Source of the DNA: Cloeon dipterum
Lineage: Eukaryota > Arthropoda > Insecta > Ephemeroptera > Baetidae
NCBI RefSeq assembly: GCF_949628265.1
Contig: NC_088786.1
Location: 25,317,681-25,381,680 of the forward strand
Length of the DNA stretch: 64,000 nucleotides
Direction: 5' to 3'
How positions within the stretch are numbered: position 1 is the stretch's first letter; each line of letters starts with the position of its first letter. The position numbers and the translations under genes were made by a program. The notes below the pieces were generated by a model. It was not told the origin of the DNA. It searched no databases and worked only from the letters and a program-made list of their open reading frames with translations. Shown here piece after piece: positions 36,163 through 57,907 of the stretch.

Positions 36163-39100
36163 ATGGCAGCTACCGACGAGTTGTGTCAGTATCACGAATG
36201 TTTTTCATCCCCTCATTTCCACCCCATGTCAAGGGTGTCGACACCTTGAGATGCTGTTGAAATGCTTGCTGAAACTGAAACTTGCTTTTTAATTTAATCA
36301 AATGAAGCATGTTAAAAATGAGAATTCTTTCAGAGTGAGAAATGTGTCTAGATGACAGGGCACTTTCGTTTTCTGACATCCCTGCAATTTCTGCTCTGAA
36401 ATACATATTTTTTGTCACCACGAGGTTATGATTTCATCCGATCATTTAACATTTATTTTCTACCCTAAAAATTCAGTCAAATACCTACTGTGAATTTCCT
36501 AAATTTATCTTTTTAACTTTTCTTTACGCTTCGTGATAATTAACAATTAAATAAAATGTCGAAAAATGTGACAGTTAGTATTTATTATTTAAACTCACAC
36601 CCAACATGTTTTTACGATACTCTATTAGTTTGGTTTTAATTCTAGTTATTAAAATTCCAGCGCTTCTTGAAAAAGTTGTTTTGCGTATTGGTTCAGCTGC
36701 CACTGATGAACAACTTCAGAGTGTCGTCTCCAAATTTTTACCGCCTGTTCTCCTGAAGCTCTCCAGCCAGCAGGATGGTGTTCGGAAAAAGGTCAATGCT
36801 TATTTATCTCGTGGTTCAAGTCCATTCAATTTTAACCGTAATGATAGGTGCTGGAGCTGCTCGTTCATGTCAACAAGCGAATTAAGAACCGACCCGTAGT
36901 TCAGCTTCCCGTTGATGCTCTGCTCCTGCAATATCAGGATCCGACTGCCAGCACTTTCGTGACTGTAAGAATGATAAATATTCTGAGTATTGTGAGAGGC
37001 TCAATACTTTATTGATATTTGGTCACAGAACTTCACGATCATCTACATCAAATTAGGATATCCTCGAATGCCAACAGCGAAACAGGCAGAACTTGCTCCA
37101 TGCTTACTGAATGCCTTGGTCGACAAACCACAGTCTCACCAAGACAGGTTGAATTTCCCCTTAGTTTATCTGCGCCCTCCTGATTAATCAAAAATCTCAG
37201 CTTGCTCTTGCTACTGATGCCAATTATGGGCGAGGTCAAATTTGAGGGTTCAAATTTCTTCAGGCTCAGTGAGAAGCCAAACCTGGCAAAGTTGCTCCTA
37301 GAGTTCATGCTTGACATGCTCCTTCTACCTTATGGGTATAATTAAATTTGCTCTTGAGGAATGACTAAGATATTAATTTAATAATGCTGCAGTGCTCGGC
37401 CTAGCAAAGCTCCAGTTGCAGTCGCTCGCCAACAGCAAAACCAGCAGCAGAGTCAAATGCCACAACCAGGTGCCCAACAGGGTGGCCAGCAAGCAGCGAA
37501 TCAATGCCAAGTGCCTCCGGGAATGTCCGAGTATGGCTTTAAGCGAGTGTGCGGTGAAAACGAGTTGAAGGCGGAGCAGCTGGAGCAAATTAAATTGGGG
37601 ATAATTAAGTTTCTGTCTGGATCTGATATACCAGACGCTGATAAGCTGTGCCCCCTCTCTGTTGCCGCAGCTGATACAAGGTTTGCTGTGGCCGAAGCCG
37701 CAGACTCTGAGCTAAAAAAGATTGCGCATAATTTGGACTGGAGTAGTCCATCGCTCATGCAGCTCGTTTTTCTCATTTTCCTCGGAAATATTCCGGCCAA
37801 GCAGGTAGTTCCAACTCAAAACAGATGTTTTGAAATAAATAATCACATGATGATAATTTTTTACAGGTTAAACAGGAACTGAAACGTTACCCGGCAAACA
37901 CAAGGATTCGTCTGAAACTGCTTCCCCTGTTGTGCAGAGCAAGAGGCGCAGCTCTCCAGTTTCCGGCTTGTATTCAAGTTGTCTTTGATTGTCTTTACGG
38001 CCACAACACCAATCTGCGCCTCAAGCTTACGGCGCTTCAATACACGACTATAATCATCCATGCGGCGCCTGCTTCTCGACTCAGTCCTGTAGCTGGAGTC
38101 CTCTTATCAGGCATGCTGAAACTCATTGCCGAAGAGGTAATTTACAATCTGTGAAGCATACTATTTGTGGAAAACTTTGCCTTTTAGCGGAATATATTTG
38201 GGTTATTATTTTGAGTGGCATTTTTCACCAAGAAAATCTGGAGAATCTTACTTGTTAGTTATTCTTGAATCTGCAGAACATTGAGTTTGTTTGGGGACTA
38301 GTACATTACTTATACAAAGAATTCTAATTTTTCTCTCATTTTTTCCAATTGGGAACCAAGGAAACCGTTTGATTTCCCTTTCCATTTGATTACAATTGCA
38401 AAACTACTCAAGCAATTTTTATGATTTATTCTCCATTCAAATATTTTTTAGTATTGATAACTTAGAAATCAAGCGACAGTAAGAACAACATCACAAATGC
38501 AACTTACTATGTAGTAAGTTAAAAAGCTAGATACAAATTATGATTAAAAAATAATTTAGGGCTTTAATTTGCTAACTATTAAATGAAGAAGTTTTTTTAA
38601 AGAGTTTTGTCTAACCAAATTAATTAAATTTCAACATTTCATATGCTGGCATGCTACAGAATTGATTACAACAGCATATCAATCCCATTTTTCAAATTAG
38701 AAAAACAGATTTTGGTCTGAAAAACTACTGAAGCATTTTTATTCTTACAAATGCAGTAAAAAAGTTAAACTTTGGGAAAAATAAAACTAAAAATGAGGCC
38801 CATAATGTGGATTTCCGCAGATATTTTATCGATCGAGAAATTGATAGCAGTTAATTACGTTTCACGTGGTTATAAATCATATGATTTGTGGTCATTTGAC
38901 CATGACATTTCAATGCTCAAAAATGATAGTTGTCTGGATCAATCGACTTTCACAGTCTTATTAAAAATATTGTATTTAATTTCAGCAAGACAAACAGTTG
39001 AAAATTCTTGCGTACAGCACTGTTGGCCGCTTGGGACACAAAATGCCTATATTGGTCAGCAAGGATTTGACACTCGTCCAGACTTTCTTTGACGCTCTAG

Positions 39101-42100
39101 CTCAAGAAGACCCTGGAGTGAAAGAATCTGTCAGAGAGGCACTTCTTAATTTTTCCACTGCCTTTAACTCGTTGGACCAAGCAAAGAAAACCATGCTGGC
39201 AGCTATGCTGGCAAAATCTGTTGAGTCGCCAGAGTCCATGGTCAGATTTGTTGCTGTGCGCTACATTATTTCTGTGTTTGATTCGAAGGATGCACTGTCA
39301 AGATTGATGCTGCTTCTCGCAACCACCGATGTGTAAATTGATATTCTAGCCCTGATCTTTAATATTGATTAATAATTGTGCATACTTACAGCAAGGACGA
39401 GGTGTCCAATGAAGCGCAAAAAGCACTTTATGGCATTGATAAGGGGGAGACTGATGAGGGTCGACCTGAAATGCCCACATTCTTTGACATGGTCACTCAG
39501 GTTGAATTTTTAATTGATTTTTAAAGTAAATAATAATGAGATTTGTCTCGCAGATCAAACAGAAAATTGAATTTAGGGCCGAATCCGCAGCGCCTGGAAG
39601 CTTGAACACTCTACCCTTTTCTCCAGAGGTTTTCACCCAGGTAAGCGAGTTGAGAGACACAAATAGTCATTTGGATTTATCAACCCTGCATTTACCCACA
39701 GATGTTGACGTTCACAAGGCTTTGCTTGGCTTCTGAAGCAGGAGCAAAAATGGCTGCCCATGTCGCTCGGCCGCAGCCTCTAGCTGCTACCCCGACACTC
39801 CGACACCACATTCATCAGGTTTTGGCTAATGAATCCACTGCTGCGTGCCTCAAGGAATACTTTACGCTGTTGCTTGATTTGCTTACAGCCTCTCCAGGTA
39901 CATTTTGTTAATCTCATCAAGTATGAGGATTAATTCTTTGTGTTGACAGTTGTGAACCCGTTGTGTTTTTTGGTGGAGCTTGTTGGTTGTGCACCTGAAG
40001 AATTCGCTCCATCTCTCTGCTCCAGCTTGAAAATGGTCACTGGCCTGTCGGTATCTACAAAGAGAGGCCTCAGGGAGATGGGATCTCAATTATATGGAAT
40101 AATGCTGGCATACACCGAAGATGATCCAAAGTTTGAATCCTCCTTGTGTGAGCTCAACAAAGCTCTATCAAGCAAGGTGAGAAATGACTTGAAGCTTTCA
40201 CTCTACGAAGGTATTCTTGGTGATGAGATAATCGGTCTTGTCCTCGTTAATTGAAAGTTAAGATTTTTCTTGACAAGTTTTGGCTCCAACAGGGTGGGAT
40301 AGTTAAAATCTCAACTTTCAATCAACGAGGACAAGTCCGATTAGTTCATCACCAGGAAGGTAAGAAATGTCTGATTGATTTCAATTTATTTTTAGAATTT
40401 TGAGACCAAACATGGAGCCTTACTGACTTTGGGCTTTGGACTGGAAAGAAGGTTGTTTCTCCTGCAACAACAGAACAAGCTTTCTGGAAAGCTGGCATCC
40501 TGGCCTAATTTAAAACAAGCTGTTTTATCCATAAGTATGAAATTGTTTGTTTAAATCGCAGCATAAATCACTAAAAAATCGTTCCCAACAGTTGGACTTG
40601 TTAATGACAATCAACAGATGTTGAAGTCTTCAGCGTGCTTTGCCCTTGGAGAAGTTGGTCGCCGTGCCAGTTTACCCCTAGAAAAGGGATCCTTGAAGGA
40701 GGAGCCTGGCAAACTTGACGTGGCAAATCAGCTATTGGGAATCGTGCGCAACAACAAACTGCCGATTAAGGTGAAAGAGGAGGCTGCTAAGGCTGCTGGC
40801 CTCCTCTGCGTCGGGGAGAACTTCCCGCACCGGCGCGAGATCATGCAGAGCTTGCTCGACTCTGCCAAGGAGAGTCGAGAGGTGGATGCTCACCTGATGG
40901 TCAGCGAAACACTTGTCACCTGTGCACTTGGACCAGGTGGACCCAACTCAAGAGACTTGTGGAGTGTCACAGAAGAGGAGTTCAGAGTGCCGCCTGAGAC
41001 TGATCTGACTCACCTGGAGTGGCTGCTTGAGCAACTTTTGGGCCGCATGGTTCCTGACCTCCATCCAGCCTCTCGGCAAGCCTCTTGTATCTGGCTACTG
41101 GCCATTGTCAAGCACTGCCACAGTTTGACCCCGGTGGCTTTGAAGAGAACTAAAATCCAATCTGCTTTCATGGACCTCTTATCTGATAATAATGGTATTT
41201 TTTCAATGGAAATTGAGCATCTCATTCTAACTTCTTATTTTTTGTCAGATTTGGTCCAGGACCTTGCTTCCAAAGGATTAGGATTTGTATATGAAGCTAG
41301 CAGCGAGCAAGAGCAGAAAGAGCTTGTCCAAAACTTGCTTGAACAGCTTTCATCTGGGAAAAAAGCAGTCCAAAAAGTAACTGCAGACACCAAAGTATTT
41401 GCAGAAGGACAGCTGGGACAAAATCCATCAGGGTATTGTAACAATCAAGCTGTCACTGTAAAAATTTTAATTCGTGTTTCACAGAGGAAATCTGTCCACT
41501 TACAAAGAGCTGTGTTCCTTGGCTTCAGAGCTCAATCAGCCAGACTTGATTTACAAATTCATGCACTTGGCCAACCACAACAACGCCTGGAACTCCAAAT
41601 TAGTGAGTTGAATTAATAGTTTCAGTGTAACAGAATTAGAATGGGCCATTTCAGGGAGCTGCCTTTGGATTCTCAAGCATCATGGCCAAAGCTGGAGAGC
41701 ACTTGGAACCGTATATGCCCAAGTTGGTGCCAAGGCTTTACCGCTATCGCTTTGACCCAAATCCACGAATTCAAGCCTCGATGGCATCCATTTGGCAAGC
41801 ATTGGTAAAAGAGCAGAAAGAAACAGTTGACCGCTATGAGTGTGAGATTATGGAAGATCTGTTGACGAACCTAACGTCCGGCCAGTGGCGAGTTCGTCTT
41901 TCCTGCTGCAACGCTGTTTCCGATCTCTTGCGTAGCAGAAACTTGTATCCTTTTGTGCGCCAGGTTTCTAGACTTTGGGATACACTGATGTTAGTGATGG
42001 ATGACGTTCATGAAGGTACCAGGCAGGCAGCCACTCACGCTGCTGAAACTCTGTCAAAGGTAATTACATTCGTTTGGGGTCACATGAGCATTACTTCATT

Positions 42101-44564
42101 TTGATTCTCTGTGTTGCAGTCGCTAATCAAGATATGTGGTGAGGACCAGGCCAAGGCTGTAGTTGCCGAGGTCCTTGAGTCAGTTCTCAATGGTCTTCAC
42201 AGCAAGGTATCCGAAATCCGAGCTGTTTGGTTAGTGTTTTAAACTAAGACTCGTTCGCATTCTAATCTCTGCTTCCATGTGCCCAGTTTGTCGACCATTA
42301 GTGACTTGGTTAAAACTTCTGGAGATCTCCTAGTACCGCATCTACGAGTTATTCTCGTTGCTCTCTTGCAAGCAGTTGGCGAGGCTGATCCAGCCTCTTT
42401 GAACACGCTAAGTCTCCAACTTTCTGGCGGTGGCACGAGCGCCCAAAAGCAGCAGGAAATCCTAGATCACGCTAGAGCTCACTCTATTCGCGGCCATCCA
42501 GCCATGCAAACGATCAATAGAGTGAGTCATATTTTTCCTTGGTGCATTTTTATCAATTTAGACTGCGTTTTTTTCAGTTTACAAAAGAAATTTACAAACT
42601 CTTCCTTTTCAAATTATTTAAGTGTTTTTTTATCCATCATAAAATAAAAAAATGATCAAATTTACCTGTAATCAACTGTCTTGATCGAATGGCAAGCTTT
42701 TTATTTTTTAAATTTTTTTAAGTCGGAGTTTTTATACTTTTTTAATTAAAATTAAAATTTGGTTTCGATTTAGCTGATGCTTCACGTGACCGTTGACGTT
42801 GTGTCCACTTGCGTGTCCGATTTGGCTGATCTGTGCGGAACGCAGGTGCATCTGGGCACAAGGGTGGGAGTGGCCCACTTCCTGGAGTTAATTCTTCGGC
42901 AGTTGGGCGCGGATTTAAGCCCGCACATGAGCAAGCTGATCTGGGCCATGGTGAAAGGACTGGAGGACCGCAATGCGGCGGTGCGCACAATTTTCGCACA
43001 GACTCTAGGTCACTTGCTGCACATTGCGGAGCAAAACATCGCACAGAAAGTGCTGGCCAAACTGCAGAAACTGTACTTTGACAAACAAGGTAATGCGGGC
43101 TTTGACCTGGCCTTTGGATGGTTGTAAATTTTCTCTTGATTCAGACGATGCGACGAGTGGTGCAATAGCACAAGTGCTGCTCACTCTCGGGCAGAACTAC
43201 TCTGACGCAATCAAGGATCACATTCGCAGTCAAATCATTCCTCTGGCCTTCCTCGGGATGCACACAGCTGCAAGTCCAGAAAACAACCTGAGGGAATTGT
43301 GGACAGAAGTTTGGACCGAGTCGGTGACGTGGACCGAGGCCGGCCTCCGAGCGCACTTGCCCGCCGTCACGCTCATGCTGAAAGACGCGATCGAGTCGCG
43401 CAGCTGGAGTCTCAAGGCCCAGTCGGCCGAAGCGATTTGCGCCGTGGCGGCAAAGCTCAAGGGTGACCTTCCGGCCGAGACGCGTAAGGAGCTGGCCACT
43501 CTACTCCTCGCCGCTCTCACTGGCAGGACATTCGCGGGAAAAGAAGCCATTTTGGAAGCAACCGCGAGTTTCACTAAGAGCTGCAGGTGCGCCTCAAAAA
43601 AGCTTCCAATTTCCTTCTGAACGATTTAAATTCATTCCTGTTGCAGTGTTGCCTTGAAAGAAGAGCTTAACCAAATAGTAGATGATAATCAGGCTAATGA
43701 TATTTTGAAAGCGATGATGAGAGAGGCAAGAAAAGAGTCTCCGCAGTACAGAATTCACGCGCTGGTAGCCCTCGGAGACACACTGCAAGCCCTGGAGGTT
43801 GATTCCTTTGAAGAAGTGTACACGATGGTCACTCCGATCCTGAAAAAGGTAATGCCGTTGCTTCATTTTTTTTATTGAATAAACTCATTCTGTAAATTAT
43901 TCAGGGCCTGAATGAGAAAGATAGTTCCGATAGTGAGGACGACAAGCCTGGTAACAAGGGTGGAGAAATACGCATCCGACTGAAGGAGTCGTGCTATGAG
44001 TGTCTCGGCAAAGCTTGGCCCAAGACCGTGGAGACGCAGACCAAGTTTCGGCTTCAGGTGCTGCAGGAGTGCGTTGAGCAGCTTCCTTCGAGCCCCCGCT
44101 CCCTCCAGGTGGCCATCATGGCTGCCCTGAAGCAGTACATGGAGCACCTGCACCTTCCCCAGGAGCCGATGTCAGAAGATGAACCTGACGAACTTGAAAC
44201 CATCCTAGCACAACTCATAAAGGCTCTTTCCTGCGCATTGAGTGAGTTTTTGCGCTGTTATAATGTAGCTCGACTTCAAATTATTTATTTATTCTCTTTA
44301 GGTGTTCCAAAGCATCCAAAGCTCCGGAAAGAGGCTCTCGGTGTTTTATTCTTGTTGGTCAAGAGACTGAAAGGTATAATGAACGTTTCACTATTTCAAG
44401 GAGGCTTATTTAATTCAAATATATTTGCAGATGAGGATCGCAAAAGCCAGATTGCAAATATTGAGAAAAAGTTGAAGAAAAACCTGGAGGAGGCAAGTCG
44501 AGACAGCTTGCCAGAAATCAAGTCTAAAGTTGCAGACATCAGAGAACTCTTCAAAGGGTTGTAA
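36163..44564 (+). CDS. Proteasome adaptor and scaffold ECM29
   Basis: Twenty-five exons give about 1822 residues (human 1845): 36163-36184, 36661-36791, 36848-36964, 37029-37147, 37201-37335, 37393-37804, 37867-38136, 38986-39332, 39392-39500, 39554-39640, 39702-39897, 39950-40176, 40396-40534, 40592-41194, 41249-41432, 41485-41602, 41655-42059, 42120-42229, 42287-42521, 42774-43089, 43145-43586, 43647-43848, 43905-44241, 44302-44373 and 44431-44564. HEAT-like helical repeats run through the whole length. The start is a 22-nt exon (MAATDEL) joined to [46 protein letters not shown] and [13 protein letters not shown] also match ECM29. The protein links the 26S proteasome core to its cap and to endosomes or motors. 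A Gln-rich insert lies at about residues 150-180. The intron after exon 12 holds a long hairpin. Confidence 0.95.
38137..38985. other. ECM29 intron 7
   Basis: An 849-nt AT-rich intron, the largest in this gene apart from the first. No coding exon or recognisable element seen. Confidence 0.5.
40214..40357. repeat. Long inverted repeat (hairpin) in an ECM29 intron
   Basis: The arms 40214-40267 and 40304-40357 are reverse complements over 54 positions with about six mismatches, separated by a 36-nt loop. The whole structure lies inside the 219-nt intron 40177-40395. Each arm contains the core CTTGTCCTCGTT. It could be a folded-back miniature transposon, or an RNA hairpin processed by Dicer. Confidence 0.85.
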
Positions 44565-44707
44565 ATGTGATTCATTTTTCACGTTGTCTTTCTCCTGTAT
44601 TTTAACATTAATTTCTACGCTATTTGCAAGCCCAGCAGTGTCCTGATATCGAGAGAGGACTTTCCGCCTTTCTTTTTGACTTAAGTTTCACAACTTTTAG
44701 GCAGTCT

Positions 44708-44713
44708 AATAAA
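44708..44713 (+). terminator. AATAAA polyadenylation signal of ECM29
   Basis: Canonical hexamer about 145 nt beyond the ECM29 stop. The convergent P5CS stop codon at 44831 is only about 120 bp away. Confidence 0.6.
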
Positions 44714-44791
44714 ACTAAGCTCAATTTACATAACCGTAACCAATGGTTTTTTCTTCTTTTTAAACACTTTGCATCCAGTTTTTCAAATATT

Positions 44792-44797
44792 TTTATT
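44792..44797 (-). terminator. AATAAA polyadenylation signal of P5CS
   Basis: TTTATT on the plus strand, AATAAA on the minus strand, 34 nt past the P5CS stop codon. Confidence 0.6.
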
Positions 44798-44830
44798 GAT
44801 AATATTTAGCATATGTTTCAATGCCTTTAG

Positions 44831-55023
<10,193 letters not shown>

Positions 55024-55210
55024 GGCTCTGCTTCTGCTGCTGCAACGAGCGGGCGAGTTGAGCGGTGAAATTGAACTGCTGCTTGGACTAGTGTCATTTC
55101 GATTATTTAAGCGGCCACAAGAGGCACACGTGATCGGTGGTAATGTGGATCAGACCCTTGCACCGTGATCCGCGCGTCCTCACCACCGCAGTAGTGTTCG
55201 AAGGAGCCGC

Positions 55211-55226
55211 GGCCGGCCGGCCGGCC
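55211..55226. repeat. GGCC tandem run in the P5CS leader or promoter
   Basis: Four alternating GGCC units in a GC-rich island (about 55160-55330) just upstream of the P5CS start codon on the minus strand. Simple-sequence tract at a probable promoter. Confidence 0.6.
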
Positions 55227-55270
55227 GAGTGACCGCCTCTCTTTCTCGCTCGCGGCCGACCCAGCGGCGC

Positions 55271-55278
55271 TTACGTCA
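55271..55278. promoter_or_regulatory. TTACGTCA, CRE/ATF-type site upstream of P5CS
   Basis: TTACGTCA on the plus strand (TGACGTAA on the minus strand), a bZIP site of the CREB/ATF class, about 250 bp above the P5CS start codon in the GC-rich promoter island. P5CS is an ATF4-responsive gene in mammals, but this exact site is CRE-like, not the composite ATF4 element. Confidence 0.4.
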
Positions 55279-56380
55279 CTCCTGCGCGCCGCCACCCTTT
55301 GCAAGCCAAGGGTCATGCCGCCCAATTCGGTCATTGGCCTTCGTGTTGATCTTTATGATGATAAATTTACTCGTGGTCGGTCCCCAGCCAAACAAAGAAT
55401 TTACAAGGAAACCTCGCATACCGACCAAAATTAAAAGTAATATTTTGCATCCGAGACAGGCAGACTTTCATAAAATTAGAAGCAATCTAGCTATGAAGCC
55501 AAAGTAAAACCTCATTATGTTTAGTTCACAAAAAAGGACACGTTTGATGCCAAAAAATGTATTTTAGGGGTGATGGGATGGGACCGTCGAGTTTCCTTGT
55601 TTTCAAATATAAATGTTCAAACGATGAAAAATTAAAATCTCTGCTGAATGTTTTAGTTTACGCTTTTTATTATGCAATTATAAACTCATAGCAAGAAAAT
55701 AAAATGAAATATATGCGCAGTTTCCAACCAAAGTAAATACTACAGCTGCATAAATAATTGTCTACTATCGTGCATCCTCCCTGCTCATTATTCACTCGCA
55801 CGCTTTGTGCTGCTAGTAATCTTCATTCATTGAGCACATCACTATATTATTGCAGGCAATTTGCAAACAGCTGACCTTGCTATATTGATCTATGCCCCTT
55901 TACACAACATAATCAACCGACAGCAATAAAAATGGTTTAACGAATACAATACCATTTTTAGTTAAGAAAAGGGGACAGAAAAAGAAATTAAAGCGTAAAT
56001 AATATTAGAAGCAATTTATTTTCCTGAAAGGTTAATTTATTTTTAGCGCGGTAAAATATATATAATTTTGGTGATGTCCTGATTTTGTCACGATTTTGCT
56101 TTAAAACACGGTGAGTCCTTTTCAAATATGAATGAAACGGCAGATACTAAGAAATAGATTTTGGATCAGTTTCAAATGGCACTCTCAATGTTGTGAAATT
56201 AGTTTCCAATTTGAAACTGATCTATACGTGACATAAGTTTGAAACAATTTAAACCAGGAACATATAGCATTGAAAGTTCAGGACTTAATTAGGTGAGATT
56301 ATTAGGGATTTAATTGCTGTCGAAATTTTATAACAATTCCAGTTAAATTGTTTCACTCTTATGTCTTTTACTATTTAAAT
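55279..56380. other. Gap between P5CS and the Asp-rich gene
   Basis: P5CS upstream sequence grading into AT-rich DNA. It contains a 14-bp perfect inverted repeat with arms 56164-56177 and 56209-56222 (31-nt loop). No coding exon seen. Confidence 0.4.
56164..56222. repeat. 14-bp perfect inverted repeat
   Basis: GATCAGTTTCAAAT at 56164-56177 and its exact reverse complement at 56209-56222 with a 31-nt loop, about 160 bp past the stop codon of the Asp-rich gene, so it could lie in that gene's 3' flank. Confidence 0.7.
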
Positions 56381-57529
56381 TTATTTTGCAACCATTGTAC
56401 CTCTAACAATCCTTTTATACTTCCTCCGTTTCACTTTCCCTGCTTTCACAACCGCCTTCCTCCGGTTCTGATGGCCACCGTTGCGCCTGTTGCCATTCCT
56501 CCTCCTTCTCCGACGTCTACGTCTTCGACGCACCCCTCTAATTTGGTTCCTGTTTCTCACCCTTCTGCGTCGCACAACCAGTCGGCGGCCGTCGTCAGAA
56601 TCGTTTCCGTCGTCGTCATCGTCATCGTCGTCGTCGTCGTCAGCGTTGTAATTGATATCAATAATATCGCTTACATCAAGCTCTGGGCTCAACTCTAAAT
56701 TGACGTCGCCTCCGTTGTCGTTGTCATCATCATCATCGTCATCATCATCATCATCATCGTCATCCCCGTCGTCGTCCTCGTTTAGTAGTTCATCGTAGTC
56801 TTCTTCCCGCTGGGCGTCGGTTTCGTAGCTGCTGAACGCGTGGAATATGTGGTACAAGTTCATCCTGGGCAGGAACAGCATGGCGAAGGACAGGATCGCC
56901 ATCTTCAAGAAAATCTTAAAGTAGATGATGCGGCCGACAAACCTCAAGATGCGGCGCAGCTGCAAGAAAGCCGGCGCTCGCCGGTAGCCGTCGTTGATCT
57001 GGACGATGTCAACGTCGTCATCGTCACAGTCGTCGTCGTCGCAGATATCGTCATCATCATCACCATCGTCGTCATCGTCATCGTCGTCATCGCGGCTCAT
57101 GTGTAGATGTATCTGCGGCGAAAAATCCATGGCGTTGACGGAAGGTTTGACTTGGTCACTCTGGTCAAGCGAAGTTGCATAGGTCTCGATTTGCGGGTGG
57201 GTCTCAATTTGTACATGATGCTTGATTGGCGGGTGGCTGCTACTGTCCGAGTCTTCTTCCTCCTCAGAGCCGACCTCCTCGAAACTTTCCGGAGGGTTAA
57301 GGTTAACACTCGCCATCGGGGGGTAGTCGAACTTCTTGAGCACCTTTTTGTGTTCGCTCGGTACATTGTGCAGTTTGTGCGACGTCCTCAGCGGCGATAT
57401 GTGCTTGGAGTCGTTCTCGGGGAAGACGTATTGCACCTTTTCTGCGCTGATGGAATTTACCGAGTATGCGTCCAGCACGGCAAAAAGACTGAGCAGCAGT
57501 TGCACAGACAACATGATGCAGCCCGTCAT
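56381..57529 (-). CDS. Unrecognised secreted protein with Asp tracts and an Arg-rich tail
   Basis: A single open exon of 382 codons; the better start may be the second Met (residue 6), which opens a clean signal peptide (MLSVQLLLSLFAVLDAYS). The mature part is Glu/Ser/His-rich, then has three nearly pure Asp tracts at about residues 147-171, 251-271 and 297-313. A basic, hydrophobic stretch (about 186-232; RFVGRIIYFKIFLKMAILSF) lies between the first two. The tail from about 315 is extremely basic, with an 11-Arg run at about 334-344. The Asp tracts use mixed GAC/GAT codons and so are trinucleotide-repeat DNA. Two Cys flank acidic stretches at 163 and 168. I know no family with this layout. 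Acidic tracts may bind cations or the Arg tail, but that is inference. The stop codon overlaps an AATAAA (minus strand, 56380-56385). No introns are needed. Confidence 0.65.
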   Translation of the reverse strand: MTGCIMLSVQLLLSLFAVLDAYSVNSISAEKVQYVFPENDSKHISPLRTSHKLHNVPSEHKKVLKKFDYPPMASVNLNPPESFEEVGSEEEEDSDSSSHPPIKHHVQIETHPQIETYATSLDQSDQVKPSVNAMDFSPQIHLHMSRDDDDDDDDDGDDDDDICDDDDCDDDDVDIVQINDGYRRAPAFLQLRRILRFVGRIIYFKIFLKMAILSFAMLFLPRMNLYHIFHAFSSYETDAQREEDYDELLNEDDDGDDDDDDDDDDDDDDNDNGGDVNLELSPELDVSDIIDINYNADDDDDDDDDDDGNDSDDGRRLVVRRRRVRNRNQIRGVRRRRRRRRRRRNGNRRNGGHQNRRKAVVKAGKVKRRKYKRIVRGTMVAK

Positions 57530-57907
57530 TGAGCACGCGAATGACTGAGCAAGGCATTTTCGTTTTTTCTCTTTTTGGCAAGTGCGTGCAGTTCAAACAG
57601 GGTTTCTGGGAATTTTTTTGAACTGGTGAAGGTTGTTTTGATACACAACAGCGCGATTGTGCGATATCACGTCTGGTGTGCGCTATCAAAATATGAATTG
57701 AGGGATCATTGCCCTACACAGATCCTTCTCGCTATTGCACTATGGACCGCACATGTGAAGGTGGGAAATTTTCTGATTTAAATAGAAGTGTATTATATAA
57801 CAAACCACTAAAATCGGTTTATTTTTTTTAATTTTTCATAAACACATTAATATTTACTGTAGAGTAAAATTACACATTAGAAAATATCTACGTTCGGGCT
57901 TTACTTT

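Noticed and set aside
56348-57182. Plus-strand Ser/Val-rich frames opposite the Asp-rich gene
   Set aside because: These are antisense translations of GAC/GAT repeats (Ser, Val or Ile runs), with no signal peptide or family.
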